Assembly: GCA_018398805.1 (NCBI GenBank)
Contig: JAGFBZ010001254.1
Coordinates: forward strand, 1,612,001 to 1,676,000
Direction: 5' to 3'
Length of the DNA: 64,000 bases
From: Hirundichthys speculiger
Taxonomy: Eukaryota; Chordata; Actinopteri; Beloniformes; Exocoetidae
Shown here: positions 1 through 11,097 of the stretch, piece after piece
How positions within the stretch are numbered: the stretch's first letter is position 1
Layout: each line of letters begins with the position of its first letter
Notes under the pieces: generated by a model
What the model was told of the DNA's origin: nothing
Databases searched by the model: none
Seen by the model: only the letters and a program-made list of their open reading frames with translations
Position numbers and translations under genes: made by a program

Positions 1-2344
1 AATAAATAACAGATTAATCTATCAAAAATACAGGCTATGAAACGCACAAGCAAAAATGACAGAAAAAGAATTCTAAACTAACAACAATGCAGGCTATGAA
101 AATATACGGGATATGTCGCTCAAATAACAAACTAGAATCACCAATAGTTTGCTGTATATATGAAATGGAGATGGGCCTCAAATATAATGTCAGTGAAAAA
201 GTGTACATATATGTTGTGTATGTAAGAGTGAAATAATATCCTGGTTGTATCAACTTTCTATAAATCAACAGCAATAAAACCGAAATCCGACCCATGGGTA
301 CAAAATCCCCTCTGTCCACTTTTAACAGCTTATTTCCTTACCACCAATCGCCCTTTCGCTCACACACTACATTTTCTTTTTTTTAACTCAGCAGTTGATT
401 TTGTAATCTATGATAAGGAAATCAAAAATAAACATCCTTCTAGTCTTAGAAGTAGACTGCTGTGCAGATGTGTTGGCAAAAAATATTATGTTTTTTTTTT
501 GTTGTTTTTTAAAAAAGACATGCTGAAGCCATCCTCAAGGACAGCAAAGTCATCAGCAAAACTGATGGCCACATGATTCCCTCTATACTTCTTTCCCACC
601 TGCGGTGTTGTTTATCTGTAATAGGAAGGAGGTGAATAAAAATGATAAAATGTTCTGTTAAAATCCTGAACACCAAGTTTGTTCTGGTTATCGATCAGAA
701 AAAAACAATGTATGCATTGAATAAAAAATAGGGGTAGAAAAAAAACAAGCAATTTAAAGTTATTTCATCTCCTTCTTTACTTGTTGTCATGTCTTTACCA
801 ATGTTAAATGTAAACCCTTATATTAAAAGGAAAGCAAATTACACTATAAAATAGAATATTTTAAGTTTTAAAAAGGCTTCACAAATTTACTCCAGCCACC
901 AATGGTAAAACATTATGAAAAGATGACTGAAACACAAAACTGCATCCATACCTGAAAAACAAGTAGCCAACAATATACAAATAATGTCCAGTTTCTCACT
1001 AGATGTGGACTATGTAAATGCTTAATTTCTCATAGAGGATAAACTGTCCCTAAGCTAAAAAGCCAGCCTCAATATACACTGTTAGGTTGAACTCACTCAC
1101 TGATGCACTGATTTTGACATGGTAAGAAGCAGCTAATAAAACTTATAGCTAAATAATACCGTAAAACCACTTTAATCTGCAAGGATGTGTCAACGATGTA
1201 GAAATATTATAATGTTATCACACCTGAGTAAACTAAAACAACATTGTCAAGAAAAGTGGATTAGAAAAAATTCCTCCTCAAAAATCTGATATAATGATGT
1301 CATCCAGAAAGTGATTACTTCAAGTTACTACAGCAAAAGGTGGCTCCACAAGCTGTTCAGCCATGCTGTACGTTGTTTTTCTGCACACTGTTTCTGCATT
1401 TTGTCTTAGTCTTTGTTTGACGCTGTAAAATGTGTTCATCTATATTTATCTATTTTATTATTTTATACCTGGTAAATGCCAAATTTAAAAAAAAATAAAA
1501 ATAAAGTGTTTTCTGGGGCCAAATAATACTCAAGCACTGAAAAAAAAAAACAATTAAAAAATGTTAATTGGTTGTCAGCAATTAGCAATAAAAACTGGAA
1601 GCCAGAAAAAGAAGGGTAGAAGTATAGACAACACATAAAATGCATATAAAAGAGTAATTATTTAAATATATCCCTTTTTAGGTTTCAGGATTCAGCAGTT
1701 GTATAAAATATCCAGTCTTAATTCTTGGTTAGATCCTTGACTATATATCAAAGATATTAAAAATAGTCTCTCTCTAACCATTTGTTATAAAATATCTGTA
1801 TGAAACCGTGTATTGTGATTTCTCTAAGGGCCCAAAACTTGCAGCCATCCATCACCCAAGTAATGAGTCATTTATCAATCTGGCTGTATGCTGTCACTGT
1901 TGAAATGGCCACGCAAACATGGCTGGTGAGACCCTATCACGGCCCAGCTCCGAGAACGAGACAAATGAGAGAAACACATGAGGGAATGGGTAAAAGTCAT
2001 TTATTAAACAAAAGTGCACTTTATTTAACATATGTCACTAAATTCAAATCTAAAATTAAAATAGGCTGGGAAAAATTTTGACTTGCACATTCAGTCCTAA
2101 AGCTACATAGAAATTCAATGATTTTGGTATGAAGACCACTAAGATTCAGAAGATATCGTATAACTGAGAGACCATGGTTCAGTCGAGTTCTTTCATTTAA
2201 GTTGGGCTCAAGTCAGCCAGAGGATCTGGAAGCCTGAACACAAACTCACTCAACCACATTAAAGGTCAGGAACGTGTAATTCAGTCACCAGCAGGTATTT
2301 TACTATCTTGTGACGCCAGTAGCTACACATTTAAACTATCCAAC
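1..2344. other. AT-rich unique DNA, no gene seen
   Basis: The stretch is rich in A/T runs and has stops in all frames. I see no repeat, splice-flanked frame or RNA gene that can be supported. Around 1920-2060 the minus strand has an AATAAA-like site beside a more GC-balanced tract, faintly like the end of an LTR, but no boundary or target duplication is visible. Confidence 0.6.
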
Positions 2345-2346
2345 AC

Positions 2347-2520
2347 ACTTCAAACACCGGGTCGGCCCCAGGGCCTCCTACTGGTTGGAAAGGCCCGAAA
2401 CAGCACCAGGGAGCAATCCTGGAGGCACTTAAATCAGATTCCCGAACCACACCAACTAGCTCACCCTGATGTGGAGCGACTCTTCCGCCAGTCTCTCCTA
2501 AATGACAGAACCGGAGATGG
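2347..2520 (-). mobile_element. Rex3-like (RTE clade) LINE fragment
   Basis: Read on the minus strand, this short GC-richer block follows the C-terminal end of the fish LINE protein seen at 15001-15962. Matching segments include SVI.ERL, LHI, VWFG.LI and PPG.LPG, in the same order as SVIRERL, LHIERSQ, RWFGHL and MPPGRLPG in that copy. It has stops and frame breaks and no 3' tail, so it is an internal remnant. The family match comes from comparing two places in this window; the clade name is from general knowledge. Confidence 0.6.
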
Positions 2521-4278
2521 ATTGTAATTTTACAGATTCTTATTTTCAGGAAGAATGTTTGAGTTAATTCAGTTTATAACCATGCACCTTTCCTCTGCTG
2601 TGACAAAATGAAGATAGCCTTCCACTTCACAACTGCTGAGGTGTTAGATGACATCAAATCTTTCATAGCACTTTAAAAACAGCAAATTTCATTTAGATTT
2701 TTTTTTTTATGACAGAGCTGCAGCAGTTGTATTGAATCATTTTGTAAAAAAAAAAAAACAGCTTTCAACTGAGTTAACACTGATAATTTAGCTGGACAAA
2801 AGCAGTTTACCTTGCAGTACTTTGTCCACAAAATAATGTCACTTTTACTGTCATGAAATAACTTTGTCAGTATACCCTTTGCTTTTAGCCTTATAAAACA
2901 GTGTTCTATATCAGTGTCTGTGTTGGCTGTAATGAGGGTGAGAGGACCTTTCTTTTAAAGATACCATCTCTTCCAAGAGGTGCTGACACACTGGAAATAG
3001 AAATTGTAACAGTAAGGGCACATTAATATGGACACTTGAATCACAGTGTCAGTGTGTGACTTCAACAATTACTTGCAAATTAGCATATGAGACAGAAATA
3101 GTTCACTTTTGTTCCCCCACTGCAATTTAAGAATACTTTTGACTGAAAATTCAGTTCATACACTTGGAAAAGGGAAAACCACAAGTTTCTGTCTGATGAA
3201 AAAGAAAGTAAGTGCATTCCTACGGTGAATGTTAGAGAACTGCCCCCCTCCTACACTTCCCACTGACCAAAATAGCATCTTATAATCTAATAGCTCACCA
3301 CAAGGGATTATGTGTGCATAATATCACATTCCTTTACCATGCATCTCATTATTATTCTTTTGGTTATTTAAAGAGTAGAGGACTGTACGTGCAAGTCATC
3401 TGTATAAGACTGCAATTAAGAAAGTGCTCTATGCAGAAAGAAACCCGGAGGACATGATGTTAGATCACTGATTGCACACATCTGTGCCATATGCCAAGAG
3501 CCCCCTGACCTCAGACTGTCTTACCGTAGGGGGAATTCCGAGCAAATTATGAAACAAATGCAAAGTCAATCAAATCCATCATCAGAAAAGTACAACATAT
3601 CATTATTTCCTGTTAATAAAAAAAAAAAAAAGAAAAAGTCTTGTGCAATCTAATTACTGTGCAATTCTAATTGTTGCAGGGAACATGAATAGTGAATGTG
3701 ATGTTGAGAAACAGTAGCCTGGCAGTCCTTTTTATCTGAAAGCTTATAAACCAAGCTATAGATAGAGCATTTTATAGATGTGCAGTCGAGTGCCTGAAGA
3801 ACCACTAGGCTGTCCTAAAGCCCTGGGCCATTATTTAAGAATTACGAGGAGTAGGGGTCTCTCACAGAAGAGTTTACTGCATAGCCCGATGTGTTTTCTG
3901 TTAGCAATCAAGCCTGTGATGGCAGAGACTGTTGAGACACATAGGAGTCGGCAGTCTATTAAGAGCCCATAGAAATTCATTTTCATACAGTCAGACAGGG
4001 AAATACAGAGGCTAAGAAGACTGAGGACCTGCATGCCCAGAGCCCTTCGGGATGTGAGCTGACTGAGTCAGAAAAAGAGAAAACATTGGCTGGCGCTACA
4101 AAGAGAAGACTTTGTTGAAGCAAGAGGAAAGGGTGAGAGAGTGGTGGAAAGACAAGAGAAATGGAGAAATGTATAAAACAAAAAGGAGAAACATGGGGAA
4201 AAGGGGACAGAGAGGCACAAGTGAGGAGTTTGGGAAACGAAAAAAAAAAACAGTGTTGCCCGTTTTGATCCATATATC
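2521..4278. other. Unique DNA, no gene seen
   Basis: AT-rich with short A and T runs (for example 2700-2710, 2745-2757 and 3618-3633). A purine-rich stretch at 4070-4250 gives overlapping pyrimidine-coded frames on the minus strand. These are low-complexity shadows, not genes. Confidence 0.5.
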
Positions 4279-4412
4279 ACTTCTCATTTCAGCTGCTCCC
4301 AGTTCGGCATCGCTACAGCAGAGTTATCCACATTAGAAGCTTGGCACAAGTTCTATGCTGGATGCCCTTTTTGACACAACCAGGATTAGAACCTGGGACC
4401 GACTATATGGCA
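4279..4412 (-). repeat. tRNA-derived SINE, 3' part (split by Tc1)
   Basis: On the minus strand this carries a B-box-like motif (GGTTCTAATCC) and then a tail in which CTGCTGTAGCGATGCCGAAC and GGGAGCAGCTGAAA are recognisable. The tail resembles the end of the RTE LINE near 21440-21488. The 5' head of the same SINE lies at 5802-5838, beyond the inserted Tc1. Together the parts make about 170 bp, a normal SINE length. Confidence 0.65.
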
Positions 4413-4440
4413 CAGTTGAAGTCAGAAGTTTACATACACT
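4413..4440 (+). repeat. Left outer terminal repeat of Tc1
   Basis: Begins CAGTTGAAGTCAGAAG followed by TTTACATACACTG. It pairs in inverted orientation with 5775-5801 and with the inner copy at 5596-5617. In the Sleeping Beauty-type group these sites bind the transposase paired-like domain. Confidence 0.8.
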
Positions 4441-5434
4441 GTGCCAAAAGACATTTCATTTTTTGTTTCCTTAGTATGGAGTAGTATTTCCTTTGAACTG
4501 CATGACGGGTCAAATGTTTTGGGTAACCTTCAACAAGTTTCTGACAGCACTCTGCTGGAATTCTGGTCCATTCCTCCTGACAGAACTGGTGTAACTGAGT
4601 CAGGTTTGTTGGTCACCTTGCTCGCACACGCCTTCTCAGATCTGCCCATATATTTTCAATGATGGCCACTGCAAGACATTGACTTTGTTATCCTCAAGCC
4701 ACTTTACCATTTTGGCAGTGTACTTAGGGTCATTGTCCATTTGGAAGGCCCATAAGATAAGTTTTAGCTTCCTGGCTGATGTCTTGAAATGTAACCTTAA
4801 TATTTTCATGTAATGTTCTTTCTTCATGATGTTGTCTATTTCATTAAGAGCTTCAGTTCCTGATACAGCAAAACAGCCCCACAACATGATGTTGCCACCT
4901 CCATGCTTCACAGTTGGTCTACGAGCTTCCCCCTTTTTCCTCCAGATGTAACATTGATCATTATGGCCAAACAGCTCCACTTTCAGACCACAGAACATGT
5001 CTCCAGAAGTTAAAATCTTTGTCTTTTTGCAAACTGTAATCTGGCTTTTTTATGCTTTTTTTTAGTTGTAATGGCATCTTTCTGACTGAGTGGCCTTTCA
5101 GCTCATGTCGGTGCAGGACTCGTTTCACTGTGGAAAATGACACTTTCTTACCAGCTTCAGCCTGCATCTTCACAAGGTCTTTAGGTTTTGTTCTGGGGTT
5201 GATTCGCACATTTCGGACCAAAACACGTTCATCTCTGGGACACAGAGCCTGTCTCCTTCCTGAGTGGTGTGATGGCAGGACATTCCCATGATGCTTATAC
5301 TTGTGTATAATTGTTTGGACAGATGAACGTGGCACCTTCAAGCATCTGGATATTGCACCTAAGGATGAGCCAGACTTGTGGAGCTTCATGATTCTCTCTC
5401 TGATTTCCTGGCCAATTCATTTAGATTTTCCCAT
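4430..5434 (-). pseudogene. Tc1 transposase pseudogene
   Basis: A DDE-type cut-and-paste transposase, broken. The apparent start is the ATG at 5434-5432 (MGKSK), with a stop at codon 6 (5419-5417). The helix-turn-helix region follows (LHKSGSSLGAIS, VPRSSVQTI) in one frame to about 4990. There a short deletion removes the SDET segment expected before VELFGHND, so the first catalytic Asp is lost and the frame shifts. The second catalytic block (DNDPKYT) is intact at about 4720. Near 4655 another deletion joins LQWPS directly to IEN, losing SPDLNP and shifting frame again. The C-terminal part (CQEEW, KLVEGYPKH) can be traced to a stop at 4432. It cannot make active transposase. Confidence 0.9.
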
Positions 5435-5595
5435 GATTTCAAACAAGGAAGCCGAGTGTTTGAGGTGTGGCCTTAATTACATCCCCAGTTGTGCCGTCAA
5501 TTAACTCACATGTTGTCAGTTAACCTATCGGGAGCTTCCAAAGCCATGACCTCATCATCTGGGATTCCCCACGTTTTTTAAAGACTTAGTGCTTC

Positions 5596-5617
5596 TTGTG
5601 TATGTAAACTTTTGACC
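5596..5617 (-). repeat. Inner direct repeat of the Tc1 right arm
   Basis: GTGTATGTAAACTTTTGACC matches the TTTACATACAC core of the left terminal repeat in inverted orientation. Its position about 160-200 bp inside the right end is the standard place for an inner repeat in IR/DR Tc1 elements. Confidence 0.75.
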
Positions 5618-5774
5618 TTGAAGAAAATGATATAAAATTCTCTAAGAAATCTCATTTTTGTGGCATTTAACAAAATGTAATAATTTTGGTAATCCTGACT
5701 GACGGGAAACTGGAGAGGTTTAGTCCTATTTGACTCCAGACAGTGAGACAAAAAAAAACATGTTTTTTTGCACA

Positions 5775-5801
5775 GTGCATGTAAGTGTCTGGCTTCAACT
5801 C
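5775..5801 (-). repeat. Right outer terminal repeat of Tc1 (decayed)
   Basis: GTGCATGTAAGTGTCTGGCT then TCAACTC aligns to the inverted left end with several changes. It is followed directly by TA (5802-5803), the expected Tc1 target dinucleotide. Confidence 0.65.
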
Positions 5802-5838
5802 TAGGTGACAGCATTACCACTAAGCTGCTGGGGAAGCC
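5802..5838 (-). repeat. tRNA-derived SINE, 5' head (split by Tc1)
   Basis: On the minus strand it reads AGCAGCTTAGTGGTAATGCT, close to a tRNA A box (TRGCNNAGYNGG type). It continues on the far side of the Tc1 at 4412, where the B box lies. A and B boxes in the right order identify a polymerase III SINE head rather than a tRNA gene, since no acceptor stem can be drawn. Confidence 0.6.
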
Positions 5839-5948
5839 ATTTTGATACATATAGCATAATGTCCATTTTCATTTCTTAATTGTCAATGTTTTTAAGGAGA
5901 GTTTTATTCATCTGGTGCCGAGGTCATGATGAAATATGACACATTTGG

Positions 5949-6153
5949 CATTTATTATTATTTTTTTATTTGTTGGCACTGGTGGCCTTTATTTGCAGTA
6001 GAGACAGACAGGAAAGGGAGCAGAGCGAGAATGGGGAAGACATGCAGCGAAGGGTTGACGAGTGGGGTGGTTGAGCTCACGACCGATCCGTTAAGGACTG
6101 TAGCCTTTGTACATGGGCCGCCTGCCCTACGCATTGCGCCACCAAGCAGCCCT
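5949..6153 (-). repeat. tRNA-headed SINE, copy 1
   Basis: The minus strand shows an A-box-like TGGCGCAATGCGTAGG, then GGCAGGCGGCCCATGTACA, GGCTACAGTCC, a worn B-box area, CTGCATGTCTTCCCC, and a tail with AATAAAGGCCACCAGTGCCA followed by A-rich sequence. The same order of blocks is found at 52751-52946 on the plus strand, and a worn piece at 38552-38645. A clear target duplication was not found for this copy. Confidence 0.75.
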
Positions 6154-7518
6154 TTGTCATTAGGTTGAACTACTTTTTATATCCAATCAGTCATGCTGCC
6201 TACCCAGTACACAAACGTTCACAATCACAATGATGCATGAGAAGAAAACAACATCCTATTTTTGTCAAAGTCTTGTTGCTGCAGAACAAGTGGAAACTAA
6301 GTTCGCAATGGACGCAGAAAAAGCTGATATAGATCACTGAAAGCTCCTGCACCGCTCTTTCGCATTTTACATAATCAATCAGTATTGTGACATCTTAGCC
6401 AGCTCCAGAAATGCCGTAATTCATGACTGTTTCCAGGCTGACACTTTGCATGAAATGGCTTTAAGGCTTTATGTCTCTTTGCCTGTGGTAAATGAGTTGC
6501 CATCTGCTTTAGAGTCTCTATAGCTTTCATAAACACAAACAAGGCCCCCAAACACACACACACACACGCAAACACTAACACATACACAAACATTTCTACA
6601 AGCAATAGCGGAGCTACTGGGATGATTAACCCCTGGGAACACGCTCCTAGAATTTGGTTCCAGACACCTATGCATTACATCGCAGTGGAGCAATCTAGTT
6701 ATAGGTCCTCCCATTACAGTAGAGAAAGTCTTTGTAATTGCTCCCTGATGATTCACTTACATCCCTGATAAGAATTCTTAGTGGTTGCTTTTTTAAATTT
6801 TTTTCTTTGCTTTATGTGATTCATTTCAGAGTAATATTTCCAGGTCTTATGGTTATTCAAAAAGTTTTACAACCATTTTGCAAGAGAGGAGCTGTTTTAT
6901 AGTTTGTGGATGCTGTTTGTTTTGTTTGTTTTATTTTTTTTTGTTAGTCATTGATTTTACCACTTGGATTACTCCCCATAGTAGGAAATGTTATAAATCC
7001 AAGTATGCTTTGATAATGTAAACCTCAAGGTGTCCATGCAGCGTAAACTCAAAGAACTGCAGTGCAGAGAGCGATGTATTGTCACAATTTTACTGTTGTC
7101 ACTATGTTTCAATTTTAGATTTGTTGACTTCACTGTTGGAAGGGTAAACATATTTTCTATTTTTGCCTGCAAGTCCTGCAGAAATGTTTTATTCAACACT
7201 GTCTGCTCATTCCACATATGAGAGATATTTATCTGAGGGGGACCAGCATGTATGTGAAAAGGGCAATTTGTCCTGATGTGTAAAAATTCGCCCACACACT
7301 CATGGGCCTGCGAAGGGCTGAATATCAATAGTATGGCAAGTATAAAGGGAATGTAAGCACTGTTAATAATTCATGTAGGCACACTCCATTAACTATGCCA
7401 CAGTATAGGCCTGAGGGCCATTTCAGAGTAGGATGGAGGAGCGAGGTTAGGTCACTCCCCAGTGAGCTAAGTGCTGCGATCCCACAAATTCATTGGGTTA
7501 AAACGGAAACATAATTAG

Positions 7519-7562
7519 GAGGAGGGGGTAGGTATTGGGGTGTTCCAGGGTGAGGTGGGGGT
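7519..7562 (+). repeat. G-run cluster, possible quadruplex
   Basis: Four or more runs of three to five G occur within about 45 bases (GGAGGAGGGGGTAGG, TTGGGG, CCAGGG, GGTGGGGG). This meets the loose spacing rule for an intramolecular G-quadruplex on the plus strand. No gene start is visible nearby, so any role is unknown. Confidence 0.4.
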
Positions 7563-10001
7563 TATTTGGTATAAATCATTAAATGTGGCCAAAACAATTT
7601 ATTTTGCTCATGTTTGGTCTGTTGTGAGATTCTAGACTAAATTAAGGCAACAGCAGGCAGGTGCACCTCTGCTGAGTGACTTGTTCAGCTAAGTCTTAAA
7701 GTATTTCCACTTTATTTAGCAGGTAAGGCTGACTAAACGTTCTTTTTGTTTGTTTTCAACTTTTTTAACCACAAGTGCCAGGTGTAAACTGACACACTCA
7801 GAGATGTCCACCTGTGATCACGTCAGTTAGGATGGACTTTAATACCAGGTGTATTCAGGGTCTGTTGCACATTCTATCTGTAACTGTCTTGCCTGTGATT
7901 GAAAATTAATTCTACACTATGTTTTTAATTATGCCTTCATTAAGCTTTCATATTATTTATCAAAAGCCACCTGTATCTTAATTGCCTAACTCCCTTGCAT
8001 CTAACCACCTGATTCTTTGACAAACCCAGCATCTTTCATGCAGTGGTTTGAAACATGGCTTACTGCACAATAGCAATCGTGGCATGAAAAAGTCTCAGAC
8101 AGTGGGAAAGGTTGTCTTAGCTTTAGAGCACCACAAGCCCCAGACTGAACGTCTACAAAAGAGCCAGCAGCTCTTCCAAGCTGGAACTCATTGCCCCCTA
8201 AAACCTTAGCTGGGAGAGCTGCAGAGCACAAGGCTTGTCTCTGGCCGACCTCGGCGAGTACTCTATTTCCAGATTTACTGGCCCAGATGATGGCTTTTTC
8301 TACATCAATGGGCACAGTCACAAATATAGCAATCCAAAAGGTGGAAGCAACACTAGTTACAGCAGCTAGAAGTGGAAAGTAGAGGACACGAGATGCAGAA
8401 GTAGTGGCAGTAGGAGTACTGGACTGGAGAGTACTGAGTCACCATCACTAAGGGCTCTCCATCTGGTTAGTCAGATGAGTTGCAGCCCATTAGTTTTTAT
8501 CTTTTCTTGGCATAAATATCCACGTCACCACACAATGAGTTGCTCAGCAAATGTTTCTCTATTAATCTTGTAGTAAAAGAATTAGGACTGTGTGGTGGGT
8601 GATAGCAGGAATCTTTATGTCACTAAAATAGCATCTCTCTTATTTCTCTGGGGGAAATTTTTTTTTATTATTATTAAAATTATTAAATTATTTATTTATT
8701 TTGAATTTTGTAAGTTGTTCTTATAATTACTTTGGTCCAACTGGTGATTTTTGACAAAATGGGAAGAGGGATTTTTATATTTAAAAGCATTCATTGCAAA
8801 AATAATGAAACATGTTTTTAAATCTTACTTGCAAAGTAATCGGAATGCAATTACATGTCTTTAGTTTTCTTTTTTTTTTAATGCATTAAAATCTAACTCA
8901 ATCAACTCAACTCTTTGGAGAAGCACTCCAGTGAAGATGTGCTTTGTGGTAAAATTAGTTCATGTTCACCTTGCTTTTGGGAAAAACAGATATTACCATC
9001 TACATTTGAAAGATGAGGAAGACCATCAGGACTTTTATATGCAATGGTGCAAAAGTCAGCATCTGTGGTTGTATGTGGATGAATTGAATGATTTGAATTG
9101 AATGAATGATTTGGATAGTGGTTAGTGCTTAACATTGCTTTTTTTCCAAGGTCTGAAAATTTCTTTAGATTTACAGGGTAACTGTGATTTCAAAGCCTCA
9201 GATCAGAGAAAAATTATTCCATCATCATCTCCACCAGACTTCCCATCATACCACTGTACCTTTTAAGGGAGCAGCACAAAGCTTTAACAACAATTCCAAA
9301 ACAAGCACAAAGAGAGGAATGATGCATGAAGTTGAGTCAAGTGGTTGACTCCAGCTCCTAAAAACCAGCTGCTATATATGTTTGAAAAGTGAGATATTAC
9401 ACTAAATCTGTGTGGTATTTTGAGAAAAGTATGAAAATGTCAGGAAACTGTGCTAGCTTTTGAAAACTCCCATAATGTGCCTTTTAGATTTACACAAATT
9501 CTCGAGAGTTCACGATTATTCAACATTGTTGTAAAGGTTTTGAACAGTGAACCCTCCAGATTGTGTTTGCTAATTCTTACAAATATACTTATGAATAATA
9601 CTTACATAAAACATCCTGGGAAACCTTAAAAGTGAGCTGAGTTAGTCAAACTTTATGAAATGTTACTAATGTTACTAATAACCATAATTTTTATGGTAAT
9701 ACATATATAATAAATATGCTGTCCATGTTGATCACAGGATATAGTAAACGACTACACCACTGATTATGACAGCTGTTACTGTCAGAGGAAAAATAATGTT
9801 CTTCAAGCGATTGACTTAAAACACAATACCAATTTGCACTTAATTGTATTCTTAATTTTTCAATTTTCTTTCACAATGACAAAATAAATGTATTCATAAA
9901 AAAGAAAACAATGTATAAAAGTAACCTGTACATAATTTTACCCATGAATTTCCCCCATGAATCTAGTTATATCTATTGCAGTAAAATAAGTTCTAAAGTG
10001 A

Positions 10002-10026
10002 TTTTTTTTTTTTTTTTTTTTTTTTT
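10002..10026 (+). repeat. Poly(T) run, 25 bases
   Basis: An uninterrupted T tract. It could be the A tail of a minus-strand retrocopy, but the DNA on its 3' side (10027 onward) shows no recognisable SINE or gene copy, so I leave it as a simple homopolymer. Confidence 0.8.
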
Positions 10027-10449
10027 GAGCTTTTGTGGTCAGTGCTGTTCAAAAGACTTATGTCTTTGGATTGGTTGACATATTTAGTGGCTCAGATGGC
10101 GAAAAACAAATATAGCTGTACAGTGTGGGATCAGGAAAGCAACCCTGAAGCATTTCTAGGAAAGAAAAGGCCAAGTGTTGGAAAGTGGAATATTTGCACA
10201 GAGTTCAGATGCTAGATCAAGAAGAGCCTCAAGCAAACATCAATTATTATGAGAGATGAGCTCAGATGAGGGGAAAATAAATAAATAAAATGGATCACTA
10301 CAAAAACTGTATATGATGCTTTCACAAGTTCTGATGAAAGTCTTTATGGTTTCTTGCATCACTGCTGATATATTTAGAATCATTGACAATAGTGCCTCAG
10401 CAGCTTAAACTGAATTACATGTCAGTGAGTTCACTGCCATGCCTTAACC

Positions 10450-11089
10450 CAGTGCTTCTCAATTATTTTCTGCTGCGCAGAGCCAGAGGATGTGGGGGCG
10501 GGAAAACATTTTGTGCCCCCCACCCACCCACCACAGGACTATAAATATTATAATTTGTCTATGAAATTGTTATAAGTACACCTCTGCATAACACTGTATC
10601 CTTACAAACATTAAGAGAAACAAAAAAGAAAGAAATATATAGATCAACTTATACCAAATAATAGTTCTTTTAGTCTGTAAAGATCTAAATTGCATCAGTT
10701 CCACCGTAGTCACAGTGAAGCCAAGCGCTACATCAGCATCGTCAGATTATTATCGATTATTATCGTCAGATTTCCTCATTATAATGAGATAATGAGACTT
10801 TTGTTTCTCATTATCTTCGTCTCTTTCCACCGTTCCTTTCATCCCTTCATATCTCCTGCTCTGTGCTGTGTGCGCGCATGTCTGTGCAAAAAAAACAGAC
10901 ACAATATAGCTAATCCTCCCTGCGTGCACTGGAACAATGACAGCGCCACTGCCGCCTACTGTAGTATACTGTAGTATATGTGCAATTACACTTGTAATTA
11001 CACTTGTACGCATTACACTTGTAAAAAAAGCATGTTCCCAGGGGTCCCCAACCCCCAAGTGGTTGCGCCCCACTATTTGAGAAGGACTG
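10450..11089. mobile_element. Non-autonomous hAT (Charlie-like) element
   Basis: The left end CAGTGCTTCTCAATTATTTT and the right end (ATTTGAGAAGGACTG) are inverted copies with a few changes. The element is flanked by 8-bp sequences CCTTAACC (10442-10449) and CCCGAACC (11090-11097), matching at 6 of 8, as expected for an old hAT target duplication. GC-rich subterminal blocks (TGCGCAGAGCC; GGTTGCGCCCC) also mirror each other. No transposase frame is inside, so it needed a partner element to move. Confidence 0.8.
10985..11023 (+). repeat. Short tandem repeat, 12-bp unit
   Basis: ATTACACTTGTA occurs three times, twice back to back and once after a 3-base spacer (CGC). It lies inside the hAT element and is probably local slippage. 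Confidence 0.8.
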
Positions 11090-11097
11090 CCCGAACC

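Larger units (their letters stand above)
4413..5801 (-). mobile_element. Tc1-like transposon, Sleeping Beauty-type IR/DR ends
   Basis: The left end begins CAGTTGAAGTCAGAAGTTTA, the type of outer repeat found in salmonid-style Tc1 elements. A second GTGTATGTAAACTTTTGACC copy lies at about 5596-5617, and a decayed outer copy (ending CTTCAACTC) at 5775-5801, giving the inverted/direct repeat layout of this group. The length of about 1.39 kb is near the usual 1.6 kb. The right flank is TA; the left flank reads CA, probably a mutated TA. The element encodes a minus-strand transposase pseudogene and sits inside a SINE. Confidence 0.9.
6154..10449. other. Unique AT-rich DNA, no gene seen
   Basis: No recognisable coding sequence. 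It contains a short CA repeat at 6552-6578, a G-rich tract at 7519-7562, TTA/TTTA-rich sequence near 8665-8702 and a 25-base T run at 10002-10026. The open frames at 7030-7330 and 8001-8382 match no family I know and lack convincing splice or start context. Confidence 0.5.

Noticed and set aside
1800..2081. 93-residue plus-strand frame as an exon
   Set aside because: Composition is low-information, it has no recognisable motif, and it lies next to LINE-derived DNA.
4112..4336. 74-residue Lys/Arg-rich frame and overlapping minus-strand frames
   Set aside because: A purine-rich low-complexity tract gives open frames in several phases at once; there is no domain, and the end overlaps a SINE.
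5802..6153. tRNA genes suggested by A and B box motifs (also at 52751 and 57175)
   Set aside because: No cloverleaf or acceptor stem can be drawn; repeated copies with tails and target duplications show they are SINEs.
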